Part shown: positions 33,101 through 42,453 of the stretch, in pieces
Layout: the number at the start of each line of letters is the position of its first letter
Position numbering within the stretch: the first letter of the stretch is position 1
Virus record (IMG/VR): IMGVR_UViG_3300026118_000001
Span: 1-64,000 of that record
Source: a virus
Direction: 5' to 3' (one strand)
DNA length: 64,000 nucleotides
Notes under the pieces: model-generated
Seen by the model: only the letters and a program-made list of their open reading frames with translations
Told to the model about the DNA's origin: nothing
The model's database searches: none
Made by a program: the position numbers and the translations under genes

Positions 33101-36100
33101 GATAATAACTTTCAGATAGAGGAATCATTACTTCTGCTGGTAATGTATTTCCAGATGTATCTTTTGTATATCCTCTTAGAGCATTATTAGATCCAATAGG
33201 TCTATTTCCAAGTTTCTCCATTCCAGCCACTGTACCTAATACATAAGCATCTCCATTATATTTTTGTTTAATGAGTCTGGCATCAATAATAGACATTAAT
33301 ACAGAATCTAGTTTGGTTTTATTAACCATACTATCAATATTGTATTTTAATACCTTTTTACCTTCTTTTTCTTCAATATCTAATGAATTAATTATGTTAT
33401 CTGTTAATTTCCTATTTTCAGAATATTCTACTAACATATCAACCAATTTAGTAACATCTTCAGCTACATATGTATCAGGATTAATACCTAATTCTTTAAT
33501 TAGCTTATCTTTTTCTATTTTAGTTTTTTCTTCAATTAAGTTAGAGAAAGTTGATAATAGTTTTTCTGCTCCTTCAAATGTTTCTTTACCATTTTCAAAA
33601 GCATTAATTAACATTGTTTTTCTAAACTGTGTAGAAAATATATATTTATCTTTTGGTGGTGAAGGTTTAACTTGTAGTCCTAAATAATTATAAGATATTG
33701 ATTGTATAACTAAATCTGCATTATTAATTTCTCCATGATTATTATTTGTATAAAATGGATTTGCTTTACCATCTTTATTAAGAATAGTTCCAAATTTACT
33801 TGCTGATTTGAATAATGCAATACCTGATTTATTAGATTTCATGTTCTCTAATAATTTAGATAGATTCTTTCCAGCTACCATTTGAGGAATCAAAGGCATT
33901 ATAGTAAATTTATAACCTCCAGGAACAAATAATTGCTGTGTACTTCCATGATTAATTGGTCCAGCATATTGTAGTTTAAGAGTTTGAAAATAAGTTAATT
34001 CATCTTTAGTTAATAATTTCCCCTCTATTAAATTTCCTTCATTATCAAATTTTTGTTTTTGAATTATTTGATAAGCATTTTCCATTTTATTAGTCCAAGT
34101 ACCAACTCTATTATGAAACTCTCTAATAAAATCTAAAGATCCCCATCCTTGAGCATCTCCTTCATCTGCTTTACCATAAGCTGAAATCCCTTTAAATTCT
34201 TCAGATTCAGTTTTCTCATAACCTAATATATTATATGCTGCTTCTTCTGAAACTCCAGATTTAATATAAGTATCAACTAATTCTTTAATATCTTTGGTTG
34301 TAGTTACATCATTATAAACTATTGAATTTTCATTTCCATCAGCTAGTTTATTATCAGATCTAATAAAATTCTTATTTAAGAAATCATTAGTTTCTTCATC
34401 TACTCTAGGAATTAGTTTGGTTCCTGCAAACATCGCAGTTCTTTTATATAAATCCTTATAGAAAGCTAAATTTCCAATAAATAATTTAGTTTGTTCTATT
34501 GAATTTATAAAATCTGTAACAACTATTGCTCTGATTAATTGTTCTTTTGGGTATTTATCTGTATATTCTTTTGGAATACCAAATTCATTTATATTATTTT
34601 CTTTTAATGAATTATTTAATTGTCTTGAATAAGATTCAAAGAAATCAATAACTAATTTATCTAAATCAGGTAATAGAGAATTTACTAATTCATCTAATTC
34701 TTCTTTAGATTCATTATATTTAACTTCCTTAAATTTTAAATCATCTAATTTAGATTTTAATATCTCTTTAATATTTACTTTACTAGATTTTAATAATATT
34801 TCATTAAATATAGTAAAATCACTACCATTTTTAGAATATCCATCTACATTAGTGCCAATACCATCTAATTTGAATAAAGCAATTCCTTTAAATTCTGATT
34901 TAAAATAACCTCTAAATATTTCTTTTAATTTAATAGTATTAAATCCAGATTTTAATAATTCTATTGATACTGGAAGCTTATTACTAAGTCCTAATACAAA
35001 TTCTTGTGATTTATCTGCTGATACAATATAATTAGATTTGCCATTTAATATAGAAGCTATATTTTGAGTGAATAAATCTCCTTTAGTACCTTTTCTTGTA
35101 GATATTTTACTAACATCTTCTGATTCTTTAGAAGAAGCTACACCATCATGTAATTCTAAATTAAGTTTAATATTTTTATTTCTAAGTCCTGTTTTTGGAT
35201 TGAATAATTCATTTAACCAAAATGAGTTTTCTGCTCCAACAGTATTTAAATGTGGAAGTTTTAAAAATAATTCTTCAATAGAATTAACATTATTAATTAT
35301 ATTTGTAGTGATTGATAAAGCATTATTATCACTAACAGAATAAACTGTCTTACCTTCTGTAGACATATAACTTAGTTCATTAACTAAACTAGTATTATTA
35401 GCTTCTAAAGTTAATAGATAATTAATTCTACCTGCTATACCATCTTCTTCTTTTCCAGAATTATATAAATTAGTAACATCCCCATTTTTTTTATCAATAT
35501 ATATCTTTATAGCAGCAACACTATCATTTAGATCATTTAGATTAAAATCTTTATCATTAATAATCTTTTGTGTGTTTTTATCAAATATAATACCTAATTT
35601 ATCTAAAAAAACAAATGGATCTTTTTCATTAATTACATCTTTATTTATAATTAATTTTCCTTTCTCATCTTGTTTAGTGTGTAATAATAAATTAGCTTCC
35701 CAAATAGTTTTTACTTTTTCAGCTTCATTTTGTCTATTAGTATCAACAGGAATTATATTACCATTTGGTTCATATATAGTTACAATAGCATTATATCTAT
35801 TTTTGTTAAAATCTTGTGTAAATTGAGTTTGAAATCTAAATTGTTCCACACTAATATCACTAGATGGTGCTCCAAGTCTATCAATTAATTCTTGAAATTC
35901 AGGTTTAAATTCAATTAAAGACTCTATTTTATTATAAATATCAGAATAATTGTTTCCTGTTCCAGCTAAATTCTTCAATAAATAATTATATGTAGAAGTG
36001 AAATCAACTGGAATAGAAAATCCTAGATCATTAGTGATATTAACTTGTTTTAAACTTCTAATTAATAGTCTTACGGGACTACTAATAGATTCTAGTGTAG

Positions 36101-39100
36101 AAGTTAAATTCCCTTCAGAATAATCTCCCTTACTAGAATGTTCATCTAATTGTTCATCTTTTGATAATTCTTCATCCTCATTTTTAATTTCTTCAATATT
36201 ATTTTCTATTTTAGTAACTATCTCAACACCATTGATGTTAATTCTAGTTTTCCACATATTAATAATATCATCCCAATTTTCTAATATGTATTCATAATCT
36301 TTTATTTGTTTCTCATCAACAGAATTTTGATATTTATCATCTATAATATCATGTATTTTATCTGTTATTTTATTTACATGACTATTTGCAATAACAGGAG
36401 TTCTCCCATTATCAAATATATAATCAAAAAATAAAATATCTATTCCATCTAAAACATCTTTAACAAATTTAGTGCCTTTTTCATTAGTTATTCTTTTTGT
36501 GTTCTCATCCCTGTTAAGTGATGAGAATTCTTTTGTATTAACTAATTTCTTATTTGTATAATAGCCTTTATCAAGTCTTTCATATACTTGTTGAATATTT
36601 GTACTGCTAATACCTAATAAGTCTTTTAAAAAGCTTAAAATACGTCTAAAAATAGTATTTCTTTGTGGAGAGTTATTTAATACTTTACCTCCTAGTTTAT
36701 AACTAACAAAATCTTCTGCTAATATTTCTTCTAATTCTTTTCTAGATTTATTTGAATATTTTTTAGAAGCCTCATTATATAGTTTATCTATTTCTTCTTT
36801 AGTAAGATATAATTGTGTTATAACATGGAATGCTTCATGATGAAGAGTTCCAATAGTAGCTTCATCTGATAATAATACTTCACCAGATGATAGAAATTGA
36901 CCTAAAGATTTTTGTTCAATTAATCCTTGAATAAAATTAATAGGAATATTAGGAAATCTCTCTTTAAACCAATTAATTTCTTCTTGAGATAATTTGTTTC
37001 TATCTTGATTTCTTTTTTTAAGTCTATCTAATACTTTGTCACCACTTCTTTTTTTAAACTCTTTTTTAATTGGTTTAATTTCTTCTGTAATAATTGGAGA
37101 TGTATTATCTTCTATTCTTTCAGAAGTTTCTAAATCAACTTTTTCTTTTAATTTATTTTCAATTAATTTATTATCATAAATAAAATAAGATTGAATAAAT
37201 CTTCTATTTGGTCTTCCATTTAAATCAACTATTGGTTTTAAATCAGTTCCAAACATAGGAACTTCTCCTGATAATAAATATTCATTATAGTGCACATTTT
37301 CACCTCTACCATTAATATCTGGTTTAGTGAAGGATTCTCCCTTAATATATTTATTATTAACATTAACCTTTTTAGTTAATAAGAAATCAATAATTTTAGA
37401 TCTATTTGATTCTATTTCTTCTTTAGTTAGTTCGTTATTATCAAATACAAGTCTTCCATCAGAATTGATATAAATATCTGAAGGTTTATTAGACTTAAAG
37501 AATGTAGTTATTTTCTTAATTTCATCTATTGGATCAAAATCTAAATCTTTTTCTTTAGTATTTAGTTTCTTATTAATTAAATCAATAATTAAACTAGCCT
37601 CATCTACATTAAGATTTCTTGGAATTAAATCAAATATTCTTCTATTACCATCTTTAGTATATAACTTTCCAGGCAACACTTTAATATTATTAAATATTAA
37701 ATTAAATGTTGGAAGTGTTAATGGGATTTCATCATATTTTATATTCTTGTCAAATATTCTTCCTAATAAATTATTAGATTGTCTTTCACCATTAATTTTA
37801 TCTTCAAAAGCAGAATGAATAATGTTAGCATTTTCATCTGTTTCAATCATAAGTCCATTAGATTTACCTATAATTGGAAGATATTTAACATCATTATTTT
37901 TTAATAATAAGATTTCATCTCTTAAAGAATTTAAATCTTTAATTGCTTTCTCTTTAGCTTTTGATTTATCTTCTTTAGAAAGTCCTCTACCAATATCAAT
38001 TTTATTATCAGAAATACGTTGAGCAGTTTCTAATGTAGATTGAATAAATTTATCCTCTTCTAATACTGGATTATTCTCTTTGTCAACTAATATAGTCCAA
38101 ACTCCTTTAAAATCAGGATGTTTTTTCTCATATTCTTTAGCTGTAGGATCATTATCTAATATTTGAGAATATAATTCAGGATTTGTAGCTTTTGTTACTA
38201 CTAATAATTTATGTTCATCTAAAACTATTGTTTCTGTAGTTTTAAAATATCTATCTTCTGATGGTTTCTGTCCATTATCAATTCCTCCATTTGTTTTAAA
38301 TGGTGTATTAGCTTTTCTACCAACATCATTACTATCATCTAATATAAATTCTTTATTAATAAATAAAGGATCTTCATTAATAGTTGTAGGAGATTCTACA
38401 TTAGAAATAATTGGTTCATTATCTACTTTTGTTGATTGAGGAGTAGTTTGAAATTTTAATTCTTTTTCAATTTCTGCTTTATTATTCTCATAAAATTGTA
38501 AATCTTTTGGATCTGTAAGACTTTCAGTGTCCATTATTTTTTGAACAAAATCTTGAATTTCTTTAGAAGCTTTTGATTTAGAAATTAAGGGTTCATCAGT
38601 AACTTTTGGAAGTGGAATTTCTTCTACAATATTTGATTCTTTAGATTCTTCTTCAGAAGTGTCAATAATATCATTAAGAGTTTTCTTTTGTGTTTTTGGA
38701 TCTGCTAATAAGTTATAAGACTCAATTAATTTGTCTTTATATAATTTAGCTAAATGTAAATCTTTATTTGCTTGATTAACTTGTTGAGCAACCATTGGAT
38801 TACCATCAACAGTAAATGGAGATTCTGGTGTTCCTAATCCAGTGATTGTAGCATCATTTTCAGCAGCTATTTTATAAATATCACTATGAATTTGTTTAAC
38901 TCTTTTATCAATATTACTTATTGATGTAGAATAATGCCATAAATTTGTTGTTAATGTATTATATTTTTCTGGAGATTCATAAACCTCTTGTTTATAAGGA
39001 AATAACTCATGAATAGAATTATTAGTTTTATCTAGAGTTTTAACTAATGAAATAGCATCATTAATTATTTGTTCTTTAGAATGCGGAAGAGGTTTTTCTA

Positions 39101-40658
39101 TTGGATAACCAGCTACTTTTTTAAATTCTTCTTCTGATAGTCCTTTTAAATCTTCATATTGAGAAATTAATAATTCTGTAGCATTATTATCAATGAATTG
39201 TTTAGCAATTGATTTATTTTGATTGAATTCAGCATTCAAATAATCAAATTTACTATTATTAATTAATGCTTCAGTTTTTTCTTTCTCATAATTTGTTGCT
39301 CTAACAAAATTAGAAAATGTATTTATAGTTTTTTTAACTTCAGGATTATTTAATAATTCTGCTGCTTTTTGTGTAGCTTGATTCTGTGCACTTATCTCTC
39401 CTTTAGCTTGGATAACACTAGTAGGCCCCCCCATTAATGCACCTAAGAAGAAATTTTCAAGTCCTTCTTCAGTTCCTAATGTTTGTTTAAATCCTTCAAC
39501 TAAGGATTCAATCATTCCATGTTGATCTTTTTTATCTTTAAATCCTTGAGAATAATAATCTGTTAATGTTTTTTGTGTTAATAATTGACCAAGTTCTTGA
39601 GATCCTTCTTCTAGTGAACCTTTAAGTCCTTCTGTAGAAACTTCTCTTAATATTCCTTTAGTTTCTGGAATATATTTTCCATTAACTAATTCAATATCAT
39701 TTAGTTTTAATTTGTTAGCTTTAAATCCTTGAGAAAGTAGTTTTGGAAATAATAAAGCATTTGTAGTTCCTGTAATAGCTAAATTAGAAGCATAACCCCA
39801 ATTACCAGCAGCCTTAGAAGCATCATCTATTTGTTTAAGTACTTCATCATTTGGCTCTTCACCATTATGTTTATCTTTATAATCTAATATTAATTGATCT
39901 TTTGTATCATTATAGATTTGTCTAGATTCAATAGCAGATTCACCATGTGACATTAATGCAGCATTCTTACTAAAATCAACAGCATTAGCTATTTTAATTC
40001 CTCTTGAAGCATCATCTAGTGCTACTAGTCCTTCAGTTGCTAATGTAGTTTCATTTATTAATTTTCCAGATTTAGCTAATTTAGCTAAACTTGCATATTT
40101 ATTTAATCCCCAACCAGTAGCAATTGCAGCACCCATATAAGCTGCTCCAGATAATGCTTGTTCAGACCAGAAATTAGCTGTTCCAAGTTTTTGAGCTAAA
40201 TTATAATCTTCTTCTGCTTTAGTATGATAATTAGGCATAGCTTTAGCTATGTAATCATTCATTTCATCTAAAGAATCAGTAAAATCATTTTTATATAATC
40301 TATTAATATCTTCATTATGAATAGCAGAACCAATACCATATAATAACCCTCCAGTATTTTCTAATATAGAACTTCCAGCAATTCCTGCTGCTTTAGTTAT
40401 ACCATTAGCCCATTTATCTGTTAATGGTTGTCTTTGTGCTCTAATTTCACCTAACTGACTTACATTTTCAGGTGTTACACCTTCATCATATTTAGATTCT
40501 CCAACACCATATTGACCTAATTGAATATCTCTACTTTGAGGAGTTTTTTGTAATTCCTCATTTATTAAACTATGTAAAGATAAATTTGATGTTTGTGTTA
40601 GTTGTTCTGTAGCTTTCTTATTTTCTTGTATTAATTTTCTTAAATCAAGTCTTCCCAT
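30156..40658 (-). CDS. giant virion RNA polymerase polyprotein (3500 aa)
   Basis: Predicted to be packaged in the capsid and injected to transcribe phage genes. The metal-binding motif DFDND (Asp 2590, 2592, 2594; within GSDFDNDKLY) matches the DFDxD signature of crAss-like virion RNA polymerases. Other parts: an N-terminal region of about 450 residues with small hydrophobic helices (GAAYMGAAIATGWGLNKY), as in ejected internal proteins; a zincin motif HEAFH at 1274-1278; and a histidine-phosphatase-like domain at about 3256-3420 with EHGED where RHGE is normal. At 3500 residues it is longer than the single-chain polymerase known from phage phi14:2 (about 2200). Confidence 0.8.
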   Translation of the reverse strand: MGRLDLRKLIQENKKATEQLTQTSNLSLHSLINEELQKTPQSRDIQLGQYGVGESKYDEGVTPENVSQLGEIRAQRQPLTDKWANGITKAAGIAGSSILENTGGLLYGIGSAIHNEDINRLYKNDFTDSLDEMNDYIAKAMPNYHTKAEEDYNLAQKLGTANFWSEQALSGAAYMGAAIATGWGLNKYASLAKLAKSGKLINETTLATEGLVALDDASRGIKIANAVDFSKNAALMSHGESAIESRQIYNDTKDQLILDYKDKHNGEEPNDEVLKQIDDASKAAGNWGYASNLAITGTTNALLFPKLLSQGFKANKLKLNDIELVNGKYIPETKGILREVSTEGLKGSLEEGSQELGQLLTQKTLTDYYSQGFKDKKDQHGMIESLVEGFKQTLGTEEGLENFFLGALMGGPTSVIQAKGEISAQNQATQKAAELLNNPEVKKTINTFSNFVRATNYEKEKTEALINNSKFDYLNAEFNQNKSIAKQFIDNNATELLISQYEDLKGLSEEEFKKVAGYPIEKPLPHSKEQIINDAISLVKTLDKTNNSIHELFPYKQEVYESPEKYNTLTTNLWHYSTSISNIDKRVKQIHSDIYKIAAENDATITGLGTPESPFTVDGNPMVAQQVNQANKDLHLAKLYKDKLIESYNLLADPKTQKKTLNDIIDTSEEESKESNIVEEIPLPKVTDEPLISKSKASKEIQDFVQKIMDTESLTDPKDLQFYENNKAEIEKELKFQTTPQSTKVDNEPIISNVESPTTINEDPLFINKEFILDDSNDVGRKANTPFKTNGGIDNGQKPSEDRYFKTTETIVLDEHKLLVVTKATNPELYSQILDNDPTAKEYEKKHPDFKGVWTILVDKENNPVLEEDKFIQSTLETAQRISDNKIDIGRGLSKEDKSKAKEKAIKDLNSLRDEILLLKNNDVKYLPIIGKSNGLMIETDENANIIHSAFEDKINGERQSNNLLGRIFDKNIKYDEIPLTLPTFNLIFNNIKVLPGKLYTKDGNRRIFDLIPRNLNVDEASLIIDLINKKLNTKEKDLDFDPIDEIKKITTFFKSNKPSDIYINSDGRLVFDNNELTKEEIESNRSKIIDFLLTKKVNVNNKYIKGESFTKPDINGRGENVHYNEYLLSGEVPMFGTDLKPIVDLNGRPNRRFIQSYFIYDNKLIENKLKEKVDLETSERIEDNTSPIITEEIKPIKKEFKKRSGDKVLDRLKKRNQDRNKLSQEEINWFKERFPNIPINFIQGLIEQKSLGQFLSSGEVLLSDEATIGTLHHEAFHVITQLYLTKEEIDKLYNEASKKYSNKSRKELEEILAEDFVSYKLGGKVLNNSPQRNTIFRRILSFLKDLLGISSTNIQQVYERLDKGYYTNKKLVNTKEFSSLNRDENTKRITNEKGTKFVKDVLDGIDILFFDYIFDNGRTPVIANSHVNKITDKIHDIIDDKYQNSVDEKQIKDYEYILENWDDIINMWKTRININGVEIVTKIENNIEEIKNEDEELSKDEQLDEHSSKGDYSEGNLTSTLESISSPVRLLIRSLKQVNITNDLGFSIPVDFTSTYNYLLKNLAGTGNNYSDIYNKIESLIEFKPEFQELIDRLGAPSSDISVEQFRFQTQFTQDFNKNRYNAIVTIYEPNGNIIPVDTNRQNEAEKVKTIWEANLLLHTKQDEKGKLIINKDVINEKDPFVFLDKLGIIFDKNTQKIINDKDFNLNDLNDSVAAIKIYIDKKNGDVTNLYNSGKEEDGIAGRINYLLTLEANNTSLVNELSYMSTEGKTVYSVSDNNALSITTNIINNVNSIEELFLKLPHLNTVGAENSFWLNELFNPKTGLRNKNIKLNLELHDGVASSKESEDVSKISTRKGTKGDLFTQNIASILNGKSNYIVSADKSQEFVLGLSNKLPVSIELLKSGFNTIKLKEIFRGYFKSEFKGIALFKLDGIGTNVDGYSKNGSDFTIFNEILLKSSKVNIKEILKSKLDDLKFKEVKYNESKEELDELVNSLLPDLDKLVIDFFESYSRQLNNSLKENNINEFGIPKEYTDKYPKEQLIRAIVVTDFINSIEQTKLFIGNLAFYKDLYKRTAMFAGTKLIPRVDEETNDFLNKNFIRSDNKLADGNENSIVYNDVTTTKDIKELVDTYIKSGVSEEAAYNILGYEKTESEEFKGISAYGKADEGDAQGWGSLDFIREFHNRVGTWTNKMENAYQIIQKQKFDNEGNLIEGKLLTKDELTYFQTLKLQYAGPINHGSTQQLFVPGGYKFTIMPLIPQMVAGKNLSKLLENMKSNKSGIALFKSASKFGTILNKDGKANPFYTNNNHGEINNADLVIQSISYNYLGLQVKPSPPKDKYIFSTQFRKTMLINAFENGKETFEGAEKLLSTFSNLIEEKTKIEKDKLIKELGINPDTYVAEDVTKLVDMLVEYSENRKLTDNIINSLDIEEKEGKKVLKYNIDSMVNKTKLDSVLMSIIDARLIKQKYNGDAYVLGTVAGMEKLGNRPIGSNNALRGYTKDTSGNTLPAEVMIPLSESYYPLLKKFGSLKAVNEAIKNGDIPNKVLELVGCRIPGQGMNSNEYLTIKEFLPEDAATTMIVHPDIVAKAGSDFDNDKLYTYRPNLDENGNYIEDNIDNKTIQVIKDFISNPHNFISLITPNSTSIISPIVDDIKYIDYLNDKTEANNELISKGREPKKILTKEEYFEAQNSKDKKINYTALLKLQNKINARYKLWLAKDEVGLSAIANAYGPLSQLSGLTANKSYINAAGEEIKVNINLIHNEIRDVFNLGALKDAENNHNISEINNQLINIIVDAAKDEIPMVSYLNMTMDTLPIYLYLNKLGVPFEHIANFMTQPIILDYIEEINKNKSIFLKSTGKNQRNTEITKQIKKKYSNLVSEKDIENKILSLKELKDFKLIENQSTKEFELFQLQVFNDFLKYKEQASLFNDAVRVTNSDTAGLGQNINSSRLKLEEINKVQKTNFINGVNEIINKTFIKSFQQDEFAISSYKQFYDTQKEEIINNILGLANELENPFKSSRKEKLKMINLIENDFINFVIQNYGYKNINAIRKRLFEGENSVAKKLLELKNKKEENLNEDEKQLRNNILIKELFPLIDKAALNYDNVKIFTKKLDTFTSNQLTEAFRELKNSNLSLGNELIHVGILQSGLNNSPITYLGIIPFEYYNQLVKDSFEEFNKKNGAEILPKFNELFIRNNNKIVPTIFKNLQLSALGNGMYGKDYDVNKATKGFNVKYIPITTPLKITIENISPKVEPVKVGNLIVFEHGEDVPSSKDVINGQSDTNLTKEGKEQASNLGKELKIQGITSLITSPIERVIQTAEIIKKEQNIPYYTDENLKTMNMGNWEGEVKENEYDEKLWSNPINEEEKINPKAESFKQFRERALKAWNIIKKLDDKNVAILTSSKMIKMFNAYNQTNGIWNEEARNIYLSNEINKEENKLPIQEKITNIGEKFELSKEQYNELKSDIEFLFEFQPQLKEELLKELNEVHDDESLGKLIEKKCK

Positions 40659-40659
40659 T

Positions 40660-42447
40660 CTATTGAGTTGTATGTGGTTTTAACACTGTTGTTTCACTAC
40701 CTAAATAACCAGAATTTTTATAAACTTCTCTTTCTGCTTTTCTAATCTCATCTAAAGTTGTTTCTTCTGATTGTATAGGTTCTCCATTTTCATCTGCTAT
40801 ATATTTAACATATCTAGTGGATACTTTACCATCTTTTTTAATTTGTGGAATAACTGCAATCTTAACATCTGGTCTTGATTCAAATGGAGTTATTGTTGTA
40901 GGAGTAAATGATTTTCTAGCTTCATTGATTGCTTGAGAAGTTCTAAAAATTGTTTTAGCTTCTTCATCTGGAGAAATCATAACTCTTCTTGTTTCTCCAT
41001 CACTATTTTTTACTTCAATATAATAACTTCCAGCAACTGGTCCAGCTTGTGTATATCCACTTATTCCTTTTTCTAACTGTTTATCAAATTCTTCTTCTGG
41101 TATATCTAATTCTTCTAATACAGTTTTGAAAGTACCATCTAAAGTTTTACCTTTATCATCATATAAATAGAAGTTTCTTTGTAACTTATTATTTACAAGG
41201 GCTTCTCCTATATTCTTTTTAGCAACATTTGACATACTAATTAAAGGTATTGATTCTTCTGATTGAGATTTAATTGCTTTTCTATAAGCTTCAACTTTCT
41301 CTTTAGGTTTTAAATCTCTTAATTCTGGATGATTTTCATCTAAACTTTTAATGAAGTTTTCATTTTCTATTGTTTTATTAATATCAATTTTAGATTCTCC
41401 TTTTGGTGTAACTCTTACTCCAGGACTCATTCCAGGAATTGAAGATCCATATGGAGTGGCTTCACTTGTATATGCAGTTGTTTTTACAGGTTTTAAATTA
41501 CCTTTTTCATCAAATTGTATATCTTTAGATTTATCTTCAATAAGATCTCCAGTTAAAGCTTCAGATTGTGTTGATGTACCTAATATTTCAGCTTCAGATT
41601 TTTTATTTCCAATATATTCTGGAGCATATTGAAAATCTTTTGCAGATTTAGTATTAGCAAATATTTGATTTTCTCCTTCTCTTTTTAAATTATCAAAAGC
41701 AGCCAAACTTAAATCTTGTTGTGTTGCATTTGGATGTGATGCTAAAAATTTATCTTTGAAATATTGAGAATCTTGATGCTGTAAAAATAATGGTACTTTA
41801 GCAGCAGCCACTCTATCTACATCTTGTCTTGCTACTTGTTCCCAACCAGCTTTTTTGCCAATAACATTACCACTTTCATCAATATCATACCATTCTTTAC
41901 TAGTACCAGAAGGTTTTATTCCCTTCATCATATCTTGAATAACAGGATAATGCTTTTGTACACCTTTCATTCCAGTATAACTAAAAGGTGTTACTCTATC
42001 TTCTTTTGGTTGAATATATTTATAAGGATCATATTCTTTAGAAAGAGGATCATATTCTCCTTTAGAATATCTTTCTTCTTTATCTTTCTGGTATTGTAAA
42101 TAATTTTGATAATTTGATTCTAATTGTAATCTATTAGGATCATTAGCAAATTGTCTTTTTAAATTATGTACTTTATATTTTGTTTCAGGACTTCCTCCAG
42201 TTTTAATATATTCATCAGCTAATTGACTAATTTGATTATTGTAATCTTGAATTAATTTATTTCTATGAGGAGTATGTAATGGATCAGCATTCACTTTTAT
42301 TAGTGATTGTGCATCTTGTATATCTTCAATACCTTTATCATATTCATGTTGTTGTCTTCTATAGTTATTTTCTATATTTTCCAATGGTAATGGAACATAA
42401 GAACTTACTATAGGTCTTTCGTAGACTCTAGACCAGCGATCAGCCAT
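40660..42447 (-). CDS. virion cargo-like protein 2 (595 aa)
   Basis: A charged, largely helical protein starting ADRWSRVYERPIVSSYVPLP and YNNQISQLADEYIKTGG, the pattern of internal cargo proteins that accompany the RNA polymerase in crAss-like virions. The C-terminal half is beta-rich (VAGSYYIEVKNSDGETRRVM). It is two bases upstream of the polymerase gene in the transcription order. The role is inferred from position and composition. Confidence 0.6.
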   Translation of the reverse strand: MADRWSRVYERPIVSSYVPLPLENIENNYRRQQHEYDKGIEDIQDAQSLIKVNADPLHTPHRNKLIQDYNNQISQLADEYIKTGGSPETKYKVHNLKRQFANDPNRLQLESNYQNYLQYQKDKEERYSKGEYDPLSKEYDPYKYIQPKEDRVTPFSYTGMKGVQKHYPVIQDMMKGIKPSGTSKEWYDIDESGNVIGKKAGWEQVARQDVDRVAAAKVPLFLQHQDSQYFKDKFLASHPNATQQDLSLAAFDNLKREGENQIFANTKSAKDFQYAPEYIGNKKSEAEILGTSTQSEALTGDLIEDKSKDIQFDEKGNLKPVKTTAYTSEATPYGSSIPGMSPGVRVTPKGESKIDINKTIENENFIKSLDENHPELRDLKPKEKVEAYRKAIKSQSEESIPLISMSNVAKKNIGEALVNNKLQRNFYLYDDKGKTLDGTFKTVLEELDIPEEEFDKQLEKGISGYTQAGPVAGSYYIEVKNSDGETRRVMISPDEEAKTIFRTSQAINEARKSFTPTTITPFESRPDVKIAVIPQIKKDGKVSTRYVKYIADENGEPIQSEETTLDEIRKAEREVYKNSGYLGSETTVLKPHTTQ

Positions 42448-42453
42448 ATTTAA

